Assembly (NCBI GenBank): GCA_002441285.1
Contig: DJVR01000044.1
Location: forward strand, 1 to 28,082
Source of the DNA: Candidatus Atribacteria bacterium UBA6251
GTDB taxonomy: Bacteria; Atribacterota; Phoenicimicrobiia; Phoenicimicrobiales; Phoenicimicrobiaceae
Reading direction: 5' to 3'
Length of the DNA stretch: 28,082 nucleotides
The translations under genes and the position numbers were made by a program. Below the pieces are notes generated by a model. The model worked only from the letters and a program-made list of their open reading frames with translations. It was not told the origin of the DNA and did not search any database. Positions 16,178 through 23,835 of the stretch are shown in pieces. How positions within the stretch are numbered: position 1 is the stretch's first letter; the number at the start of each line of letters is the position of its first letter.

Positions 16178-16546
16178 ATGCCCAGAGTAAAGTATAGTGT
16201 CGCTTCAAGAAGAAGAAGAAAAAAAGTATTGAAATTAACAAAGGGTTATTGGGGGGCAAAAAGCAAATTATACCGTATAGCCCATGAAGCTATGATGAAA
16301 TCTCTTGCTTATGCCTATAGAGATCGTAGAGCTAAAAAGAGAGATTTTAGAAGTTTGTGGATTACCCGTATAGGTATTGCTACCAAAAATCAAGGTTTAT
16401 CTTATAGTAAATTTATGCGAGGATTAAAAGTTGCGGGAGTAGCAATAGATAGAAAGATATTAGCCGAACTAGCAGTTAATGAACCAGCAGCTTTTAATAA
16501 TTTGGTTAATCTATCTAAAGAGAATTTAAATTCGAGTTTTAAATGA
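16178..16546 (+). CDS. rplT: Large ribosomal subunit protein L20
   Basis: 122 residues. It binds 23S rRNA and is needed for early 50S assembly; in several bacteria it represses its own operon. Basic N-terminal arm with RRRRKKVLKLTKGYWGAKSK and the globular DFRSLWITRI, SYSKFMRGLK and IDRKILAELA segments are conserved. Start supported by ACAAGGAG 10 nt upstream. No terminator is seen between its stop and the pheS T-box 30 nt later, so transcription probably continues into that leader. Confidence 0.97.
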   Translation: MPRVKYSVASRRRRKKVLKLTKGYWGAKSKLYRIAHEAMMKSLAYAYRDRRAKKRDFRSLWITRIGIATKNQGLSYSKFMRGLKVAGVAIDRKILAELAVNEPAAFNNLVNLSKENLNSSFK

Positions 16547-16576
16547 TCCTAAAATAGATTTTCTAATAACTATTTA

Positions 16577-16829
16577 AAAGTGATTATAAAGATAAGTAGA
16601 TTATTTTCTAACCCTACTTCTGAAAGGATAGGGAAAGAAATAATTAAAATTCACTTTATAGCTGCAAACTGAAATTAAAGAGTAGGTTTAGCCAGTTCCC
16701 CGCTGTTAATGGGGTTGAGATTGAACTTATGTAAAAGGACATAAGTTAAAAAGGGTGGTACCGCGGAAAAGGTTTGTATTTTTTCGTCCCTTTAGGAAAG
16801 GAGACGAAAATGACAAACCTTTTTTATTT
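16577..16829 (+). promoter_or_regulatory. Phenylalanine T-box riboswitch of pheS
   Basis: Stem I: AAAG (16577-16580) pairs CTTT (16654-16657); ATTATTTTCT pairs AGAAATAATT; CCCTA/TAGGG caps it. Specifier TTC (Phe, 16650-16652) is followed by A, as at leuS. A CCCC/GGGG hairpin sits near 16698-16714. Stem III is a perfect 9-bp AACTTATGT (16724-16732) with ACATAAGTT (16739-16747). The T-box bulge TGGTACC (16756-16762) is flanked by AAAGGG and its partner CCCTTT. Terminator: 16767-16777 (AAAAGGTTTGT) with 16813-16823, enclosing TTTTCGTC/GACGAAAA, then T-rich DNA. Stem I is shorter than at thrS. No separate promoter is obvious, so it acts inside the infC-rplT-pheS transcript. Confidence 0.9.
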
Positions 16830-16860
16830 TGAATTTTTAGGGAAGATAGGGAGGTAAAAA

Positions 16861-17880
16861 ATGAAAGATAAAATTGCGAGTATTAAAGAGAAATTTATTT
16901 TAAAGTTAAAAGAGGTAAAAGAGCTTAAAGATTTAGAAAATCTCAGGGTAGAGTTTTTAGGTAGAAAAAGTGAACTAACCCAACTTTTGAGAAGATTAGG
17001 GACTCTTTCTCCAGAGGAGAGACCGGAAACTGGCAAATATTTAAACCAGGTTAAAAACGAATTAGAAAAACTCTTAGCCAAAGGTATGGAACAATGGAAA
17101 GCAAAAGAGGAAAAGAAAAAATTAAAAGAAGAAAGAATAGACCTTACTCTTCCTGGTAAAATTATGCAGAGGGGTAATTTTCATCCTATTACGCAGGTTT
17201 TAAAGAAGATTGAAGAGATATTTTTTAGCTTAGGTTTTAGATTAGAAGAGGGTCCAGAAGTAGAATTAGATTATTATAATTTTGAAGCATTGAATATCCC
17301 CAAAGATCATCCAGCTAGAGATGCTCAAGATTCTTTTTATATAGATAGAGAGGTTTTATTACGCACTCACACTTCCCCAGTGGAAATAAGGGTTATGGAG
17401 AGACAGGCTCCTCCAGTAAGAATGATTGCGATAGGTAAATGTTATCGTAGAGATGCTATTGATAGCACTCATACCCCTATCTTTCATCAGATTGAAGGTC
17501 TGGCAGTGGATAAGGATATTACCTTTGGAGACTTAAAAGGCGTTTTAACCTTTTTTGCTCAGAGGATGTTTGGGGAAGATAGAAAAGTTAGATTTAGACC
17601 TGGTTATTTCCCCTTTACTGAACCGAGTGCAGAAGTAGATGTTTCTTGTTTGTTATGTCAGGGGAAGGGATGTAAAGGATGTGGATATACGGGATGGTTG
17701 GAGATTATGGGTGCTGGAATGACTGACCCTGCTGTCTTTAATATGGTAGGTTACGATGCTGAGAAATATTCTGGATTCGCTTTTGGTATGGGTGCAGAAA
17801 GAATTGCGATGTTGAAATATGGGATTAATGATATTAGGTTATTTTTTGAAAATGATCTAAGATTTTTAAGACAATTCTAA
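16861..17880 (+). CDS. pheS: Phenylalanyl-tRNA synthetase alpha subunit
   Basis: 339 residues. Catalytic subunit of the alpha2-beta2 class II enzyme. N-terminal coiled coil (1-85), then motif 1 region with FHPITQVL and EVELDYYNFEALNIP, HPARDAQDSFYI, RTHTSPVEIR, motif 2 YRRDAIDSTHTPIFHQIEGL and motif 3 GFAFGMGAERIAML. Length normal. AGGGAGGT precedes the ATG. Regulated by the Phe T-box; its partner pheT follows after an unusually long 250-nt gap. Confidence 0.97.
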   Translation: MKDKIASIKEKFILKLKEVKELKDLENLRVEFLGRKSELTQLLRRLGTLSPEERPETGKYLNQVKNELEKLLAKGMEQWKAKEEKKKLKEERIDLTLPGKIMQRGNFHPITQVLKKIEEIFFSLGFRLEEGPEVELDYYNFEALNIPKDHPARDAQDSFYIDREVLLRTHTSPVEIRVMERQAPPVRMIAIGKCYRRDAIDSTHTPIFHQIEGLAVDKDITFGDLKGVLTFFAQRMFGEDRKVRFRPGYFPFTEPSAEVDVSCLLCQGKGCKGCGYTGWLEIMGAGMTDPAVFNMVGYDAEKYSGFAFGMGAERIAMLKYGINDIRLFFENDLRFLRQF

Positions 17881-18082
17881 ATTACTGGTTAATAAATAAT
17901 GAATAGAATAGTATTTATTTAGCATATGGCTTATAGAAAAGCAATTAGTAATGCTTACGAAAAATATGTTAATGGTTTTAAATTAAAGGTAGCCAGGTTG
18001 AAGTTCAATTTTATCTATAAATTAACCACACTTTAGGATTTTAACCAAAATTTGTAAACTAATTATTGAGAATTTAAAACTA

Positions 18083-18111
18083 TTGACTATAACTAACAAA
18101 GATTATTTACT
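18083..18111 (+). promoter_or_regulatory. Weak candidate promoter before pheT
   Basis: TTGACT (18083-18088), 17 nt, TTTACT (18106-18111). The -35 is good and the -10 poor. RNA would begin only about 10 nt before the pheT start, at the edge of its ribosome site, so it may not be functional. Confidence 0.25.
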
Positions 18112-18130
18112 ATATAGGGAGGAAAGGAAA

Positions 18131-20563
18131 ATGCAGGTTTCTTATAATTTATTAAAAGAATATGTTAATCTTCAAGATATCTCTCCAGAAGAAATGGTAT
18201 ATAGATTAACTATGAGTGGAATTGTTTTAGAACGAATGGAGAAGGTATCTCTGGATATTGATAGGGTGGTAGTGGGTAAAATAAAAAAGATTATTATTCA
18301 TCCAGAAGATCCTAAACTTTCCATCTGTGAAGTAGAAGTAACAGGAAAATCGCTTTCTATAGTCTGTGGAGCTAAAAATATGCTGGTAGGCGATAAGGTA
18401 GCCGTTGCTCTAGAGGGAGCGCGATTACCACAGTTGGGGATTATAAATAGCAAGAGAATAAAAAACATTTTATCAGAAGGAATGCTTTGCTCAGCTTCGG
18501 AATTAGGAATTGAGCCGGGAAAATCTCCGGGAATATTAATTCTTGATCAAAATATACCTTTGAGCGAAGAGCTTAAAAAGTTAATCGGTGGGGAAGATAT
18601 TATTTTTGATTTCGAAATAAGTTCTAATCGTCCCGATTTGTTGAGTGTAATAGGAATAGCTCGGGAAATAGCGGTAATATTTGAAAGAAAACTTAAAATA
18701 CCTACTGTAGAAATAGAAGAAAACCCAGAACATAATCAAAAAAATATTAAAGTAGAGGTTTTAGACGAAGATTTGTGCCCTCGCTATACTGGAAGGGTAA
18801 TCAGAGGAATAACGGTGACCGAATCACCATTATGGCTCAAGTGGAAATTAAGATTGTTGGGAATTAGACCGATCAATAATATTGTGGATATTACTAATCT
18901 GGTGATGATGGAGACCGGGCAACCATTACATGCCTTCGATCTAGATTTAATTAGGGGTGAAACTATTCTGGTAAGAAGGAGTAAACCAGGAGAAATAGTT
19001 TTTACTCTGGATGAAGTGGAAAGACAATTGCCTGAAAATTGTGTGGTGATAGCTGATAAAGAAGGTGCAATTGCCATAGGTGGAATAATGGGTGGAAAGT
19101 ATTCAGAGATTAATGAAAAGACTAAAAATGTTTTTTTGGAATCTGCCTATTTTGATCCAATAAATAACCGAAAGACTTCTTTGAAGATTGGTTTAAGGAC
19201 TGAAGCTTCTAGTAGATTTGAAAAGGGGATAGATAAAGATGGTCAAATATTTGCCTTAAATCGAGCAGCGGATTTAATAAACCAGATAGCAGGTGGCAAA
19301 ATAAATTCTACGATTATTGATACCAATACTAATCTATTTTCTCCTATAAAAATAGATTTAAGAGTAAAAAGGGTAAAGAGAATCTTGGGTCAATGGCTAG
19401 AAAAGAATGAACTTACGACCAGAAATCGCCTGGTTAGTATATTAGAAAGATTAGGTTTTATAGTGGAAGATCAAGAATCAGACAAGTTGTCAGTTATACC
19501 CCCTTCTTTTCGGGCAGATGTTGAAAGGGAAATCGACTTGATTGAAGAAATTGCGAGAATTTATGGTTATGATCGAATTCAACCGACTCTTTTTAAGACC
19601 ACCCTTGCTCAGGAAGTAAGAGACTTTAAATTACAAGTAATCGATCAAATTAAGGAGATACTAATTGGTTGTGGGTTAAACGAAGTAATTACTTTTAGCC
19701 TTGTTTCTCCTGATGATTTTAATAAGATAGGAATACCAGAAGACCATCAATTAAGAAAGGCAATAAAAATTAAAAATCCTCTCACTCAGGATTTTTCTAT
19801 GTTACGGACTTCCTTAATCTCTAATTTGTTAGAGGTAGTCAAATGGAATATTAATCGACAAGCAGGAATGGTAAAAATATTCGAAGTGGGGAAAATATAT
19901 TTACCTTTATCCGCAGGTTCTAATTCTTTACCTTTAGAGAAATTGATTATTGCGGGTGTTCTAACTAAATTAGAAGGCGGGGACCTCTGGAGCAAGTCTT
20001 ATTCTCCCGATCTCTACGAAGCGAAAGGTTTAATTGAAACTGTCTTGCATAGTTTAAAAATTGAGTGCTGGGATACTTTATCTGTGGATCACCCTGTATT
20101 GCAACCCTTAAAAAGTGGTATAATAATTAGTGAGGGAAAAGAAATAGGAATTTTTGGGGAGATTAAGGCTGAAGTGATTAAGAATTATCGACTTCCTGAA
20201 AAGGTGTATTTTTTTGAAATTGATTATGAAAATTTAATTTCACTAGTCCATCCCCAGATTAATTTTGTTCCTTTAACTAAGTATCCAGTGGTGCAAAGAG
20301 ATTTATCCTTATTAATTCGAGAAGAAATTCCTTCAGGAGATATTATTAAGGAGATTAAATTGGTAAATACCCAGTTGATTAAGCAAGTGATCCTGTTTGA
20401 TGTGTTTAAAGGTAAACAGATTGCTAATGGATATAAAAGTGTAGCTTATTCTATTCTTTTACAATCAGAAGATAAAACCTTAACCGATCAGGAGATAGAG
20501 GAAATTTTCCGGCAAATCAGAGAAAGACTAGAGGAAAAATTTGAAGCTAAAATTAGGGAATGA
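18131..20563 (+). CDS. pheT: Phenylalanyl-tRNA synthetase beta subunit
   Basis: 810 residues. Contains the tRNA-binding OB domain (about 40-150, VVVGKIKKI and VCGAKNM), B3/B4 editing domain (about 210-380, with PINNIVDITNLVM and GQPLHAFD), B5 domain, the catalytic-like core (RIYGYDRI, LRTSLISNLLEV) and the C-terminal FDX-ACB anticodon domain (TKYPVVQRDLSLLI). Start chosen at ATG 18131, giving MQVSYNLLKEYV, the family's usual N-terminus, with AGGGAGGAAAGG just before it. A longer frame from TTG 18083 adds 16 unconserved residues over that ribosome site and is rejected. Confidence 0.95.
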   Translation: MQVSYNLLKEYVNLQDISPEEMVYRLTMSGIVLERMEKVSLDIDRVVVGKIKKIIIHPEDPKLSICEVEVTGKSLSIVCGAKNMLVGDKVAVALEGARLPQLGIINSKRIKNILSEGMLCSASELGIEPGKSPGILILDQNIPLSEELKKLIGGEDIIFDFEISSNRPDLLSVIGIAREIAVIFERKLKIPTVEIEENPEHNQKNIKVEVLDEDLCPRYTGRVIRGITVTESPLWLKWKLRLLGIRPINNIVDITNLVMMETGQPLHAFDLDLIRGETILVRRSKPGEIVFTLDEVERQLPENCVVIADKEGAIAIGGIMGGKYSEINEKTKNVFLESAYFDPINNRKTSLKIGLRTEASSRFEKGIDKDGQIFALNRAADLINQIAGGKINSTIIDTNTNLFSPIKIDLRVKRVKRILGQWLEKNELTTRNRLVSILERLGFIVEDQESDKLSVIPPSFRADVEREIDLIEEIARIYGYDRIQPTLFKTTLAQEVRDFKLQVIDQIKEILIGCGLNEVITFSLVSPDDFNKIGIPEDHQLRKAIKIKNPLTQDFSMLRTSLISNLLEVVKWNINRQAGMVKIFEVGKIYLPLSAGSNSLPLEKLIIAGVLTKLEGGDLWSKSYSPDLYEAKGLIETVLHSLKIECWDTLSVDHPVLQPLKSGIIISEGKEIGIFGEIKAEVIKNYRLPEKVYFFEIDYENLISLVHPQINFVPLTKYPVVQRDLSLLIREEIPSGDIIKEIKLVNTQLIKQVILFDVFKGKQIANGYKSVAYSILLQSEDKTLTDQEIEEIFRQIRERLEEKFEAKIRE

Positions 20564-20732
20564 TAAAAAAAGCTGATTTTTAATCCTTATCTTTTACCTT
20601 CGAAATAATAATCATCAGAAATAATAAACTTAAGATTATTAGGTATGGAGGGTTAAAAATAAATATTTAGTCCGAAAAATAAAGTTAGACTTTTTTCTAC
20701 AAACAATTTAGCAGGAAGAGGTTAATGAAATT

Positions 20733-21278
20733 GTGATCAATTGGATAGATATCCTTATTATGGTTATCATTCTCTTAAATATAGTTATTGGAATAAGACG
20801 AGGTATGATTAGAGGGATGGTTAGTTTTGTAGGGATTATTGCTGCTATTTTTTTATCTATTTTTTGGTTTAGGGAAGTTGGGGAATATATCAATCAGTAT
20901 CTTAATCTCCGTCAAGAGATAGCCAGTTTAATAGGTTTTATCTTAATATTTTTTGGTGTTTGTCTGATAAGCAGGTTAGTAGAATTATTGGTAAAAGGAA
21001 TTTTTTCTCTCTTATTTATCTCCTGGATTGATCATCTGGGAGGAGCATTATTTGGTTTTATTAAAGGGTCATTATGGGTAGGAATTTTACTAATAGTTAT
21101 TACTTTATTTCCTGTACCAGAATATCTAAATAAACAATTAGAAGAATCGTTTTTAGCCAGTAGATTTGCTTTAATGATATCGGCTGCCTACCAGTATATC
21201 GAAGATTGGTTGCCTACCGGATTACAATGGAATATTGATGATTTTTTAAAAAGATTCCATTTTAACCTGTTTGTTTAA
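20733..21278 (+). CDS. cvpA: CvpA family membrane protein
   Basis: 181 residues with about four hydrophobic segments (near 4-22, 28-46, 62-84, 101-120), matching the CvpA family, first described for colicin V production and of unclear general role. N-terminal NWIDILIMVIILLNIVIGIRRG and a glycine-rich LGGALFGFIKGSLW segment are typical. Start is GTG 20733, with AGGAAGAGG 11 nt before it. A tiny ATG-AAA-TTG-TGA frame at 20725 overlaps the start and could couple initiation. It precedes mutS2 by 87 nt; cvpA next to mutS2 is a common pairing in low-GC bacteria. Confidence 0.88.
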   Translation: MINWIDILIMVIILLNIVIGIRRGMIRGMVSFVGIIAAIFLSIFWFREVGEYINQYLNLRQEIASLIGFILIFFGVCLISRLVELLVKGIFSLLFISWIDHLGGALFGFIKGSLWVGILLIVITLFPVPEYLNKQLEESFLASRFALMISAAYQYIEDWLPTGLQWNIDDFLKRFHFNLFV

Positions 21279-21365
21279 AAATAAATAATTTTTTTAATAT
21301 TATTTTTAAGTAGAAATATTATTTAGCTTAAATTAAACCAATAAATAAAAAGGAATGACAAAATT

Positions 21366-23747
21366 TTGGATCAACATACTCTTTCTGTTTTAGAGTTTGA
21401 AGCGATAAAAAAAATGCTCAAGAAAATAGTAGTTACTCCTCGGGGAGAATATTTAATAGATAATATTATTCCTCTTGATACATTGGAAAAAGTAGAAAAA
21501 GTCCAGAGAGAAACTACAGAAATGAGAGAAATACTGCAGTATGAAGGTGCAATCCCTCTGGAAAGATTAGAAGATGTAAGTAAGGAACTAAGAAATTCTG
21601 CCATTGAGGGTTATATCCTGGAAGCTAATCAGATACTAAAAATATTAAAGGTTCTGGTTGTTTCCCGACAAATAAAAAAATTTATTTCCAAAAGTAAAGA
21701 AAAGTATCCTTTGATTAAAGAAAAAATAGATAAGCTGAATATTTTTCTTGAGTTAGAGAAAGAGATAAATTTTTGTATTGGAGAAGACGGGATAGTTCAG
21801 GATAGGGCAAGTGTGAACCTGAAGAGGATAAGAAGAGAAATAACTCGTAAAGAACAAATGATTAAAAAACATTTGGAATCAATCCTTCACTCCTCCCAAT
21901 TTTCCAATATTATTCAGGAGCCCATAGTTACTGTTCGACAGGATAGATATGTTATTCCTATTAAACAGGAAAAAAGAACAAAATTTCCGGGTATAGTTCA
22001 TGATCGATCAGATAGTGGGGCAACCTTATTTGTGGAACCCCTGGAAGTTTTGGAATTAAATAATTCCTTGCGGCAATTATTAAAAGAAGAAGAACAAGAA
22101 ATTTTAAAGATTTTGCAAAGATTGACTGCCCTGATAGGTGAAAGGGCAAGCGAAATCCAAGACTCACTTACTAATTTAGGTGAGATTGATTTTATCTACG
22201 CTCGAGCGACTCTGGGAACCAGAATGATGGCTAATGAGCCAGATTTAAATGATCAGGGATATATTAATTTAATTCGAGCTAGACATCCTTTGCTTCCAAA
22301 AGATAAAGTTGTCCCTATCGATATCCACCTGGGCAAGGATTTTAATATTTTATTACTTACTGGTCCTAATACTGGAGGGAAGACTGTTGCTCTAAAAACT
22401 GTTGGCTTATTCTCTTTAATGGCACAATGCGGACTACATCTTCCAGCAGATAGGGGAAGCAAGATAAGTATTTTTCGTAAGATTTTTTGTGATATTGGAG
22501 ATGAACAAAACATAGAGCAGAATTTAAGCACCTTTTCTTCTCATATGAAATATATAGTGCAAATATTAAAAGAAGCAGATTTTCGATCTTTAGTTTTACT
22601 TGATGAATTAGGAGCAGGAACAGATCCGACTGAAGGGGCAGCTTTAGGGATGGCGATACTTGATTATTTAAATCGAAAAAAAGTAAAAGTAATAGCAACT
22701 ACCCACCATGATTCGTTAAAAACTTACGCCTACTTGACCGAAGGAGTAAGTAATGCTCGAGTTGAATTTGATGAAATAAGCCTCCAACCTACCTTTCAAA
22801 TTTCTATTGGCTTGCCGGGGAAAAGTTGTGCCTTTATCATTGCCCGAAGGTTGGGTTTATTCTCAGATATAATTTCTCAAGCTCAAAAATTTTTAACCCA
22901 GGAGGAGAAAAGAGTTAGTAGTTTAATTGAAGAAATTGAAAAAGATAAAAAAGAGATTGGAGAGGAATTAGAGAAATTAAAGATAAACAGAGAACAACAA
23001 ATGAGAATTAAAAAAGAGATGGAAAGAAAACTCCAGGAAATTAAATCTCAGAAAGAAGAGATTTTACACCATAGTTATCGAGAAGCCCAAGAAATTTTAA
23101 AAGAGACTCAGCAAAGAGCCCTGAAGATGATAGAAAATATTAACCAAAAAAGAGTAATTGCCAAAAAAGCAAAAGGTGAAATCATCAAAGAAATAGAAGA
23201 TATTAATCAGGATTTAAAATCTAGATTATTGCCTCAAGTAGAAGTAGCAAAATCTCCCGAGATTAAAGTAGGTGATTACGTAAGAGTTAAAAAATTAAAT
23301 AAGGAAGGAGTAGTCCTTTCTATCTCAAAAAAGAGTGGAACCTTTAAAGTCCAAATAGAGAATATGAAAATAAACATTCCTATACTAGAAGTGGAAAAGA
23401 TAGATAAAAGCAAAGAAATAATTAACTTTGAAAACAGTGGTATTAATCAACAGAGTGCAGGTCTTACCAATAACTTTTCTTTGTCCAAAGTAAAAAATTT
23501 TAATCATACCCTTGATCTTCGTCATTTAAAGGTGGAAGAGGCTATCTTTAAATTAGAGAAATATTTAGATGATGCCTACCTATTAGGAATTTCCTCGGTA
23601 TATATAATCCACGGAAAGGGTAAAGGTATCTTAAGAGAAGCAGTAGAAAACTTTCTGAAAAAAATTCATTATATTCAATCATTTAGATCAGGAGACGCTC
23701 AAGAAGGCGGAATAGGAATAACGATAGTCAAGTTTAAAGTAAATTAA
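21366..23747 (+). CDS. mutS2: MutS2 family ATPase with Smr domain
   Basis: 793 residues. MutS2 proteins act on branched DNA to limit recombination, or rescue collided ribosomes (the RqcU role); the sequence cannot choose between them. Seen: core/lever region (1-320), Walker A GPNTGGKT (333-340), Walker B LVLLDELGAGTDPTEGA, a long charged coiled coil (about 510-625), a KOW-like strand region (GDYVRVKKLNKEG), and the C-terminal Smr domain with HGKGKGILR. The Smr LDxRG motif reads LDLRH here, so the glycine is replaced. Start is TTG 21366 with AAAGGA about 10 nt upstream; the nearby ATG at 21356 is out of frame. Confidence 0.95.
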   Translation: MDQHTLSVLEFEAIKKMLKKIVVTPRGEYLIDNIIPLDTLEKVEKVQRETTEMREILQYEGAIPLERLEDVSKELRNSAIEGYILEANQILKILKVLVVSRQIKKFISKSKEKYPLIKEKIDKLNIFLELEKEINFCIGEDGIVQDRASVNLKRIRREITRKEQMIKKHLESILHSSQFSNIIQEPIVTVRQDRYVIPIKQEKRTKFPGIVHDRSDSGATLFVEPLEVLELNNSLRQLLKEEEQEILKILQRLTALIGERASEIQDSLTNLGEIDFIYARATLGTRMMANEPDLNDQGYINLIRARHPLLPKDKVVPIDIHLGKDFNILLLTGPNTGGKTVALKTVGLFSLMAQCGLHLPADRGSKISIFRKIFCDIGDEQNIEQNLSTFSSHMKYIVQILKEADFRSLVLLDELGAGTDPTEGAALGMAILDYLNRKKVKVIATTHHDSLKTYAYLTEGVSNARVEFDEISLQPTFQISIGLPGKSCAFIIARRLGLFSDIISQAQKFLTQEEKRVSSLIEEIEKDKKEIGEELEKLKINREQQMRIKKEMERKLQEIKSQKEEILHHSYREAQEILKETQQRALKMIENINQKRVIAKKAKGEIIKEIEDINQDLKSRLLPQVEVAKSPEIKVGDYVRVKKLNKEGVVLSISKKSGTFKVQIENMKINIPILEVEKIDKSKEIINFENSGINQQSAGLTNNFSLSKVKNFNHTLDLRHLKVEEAIFKLEKYLDDAYLLGISSVYIIHGKGKGILREAVENFLKKIHYIQSFRSGDAQEGGIGITIVKFKVN

Positions 23748-23835
23748 ATTATAGTTTTATTTTAAAGATAAAAGGATTTAATTGAAAGCAATTTATAGTA
23801 ATCGGTTTTTATTGAAAAGAATATCCAGGCTTTAT

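Noticed and set aside
17926..18036. 36-codon ATG frame in the pheS-pheT gap
   Set aside because: No ribosome binding site and no recognisable features; not supported as a gene.
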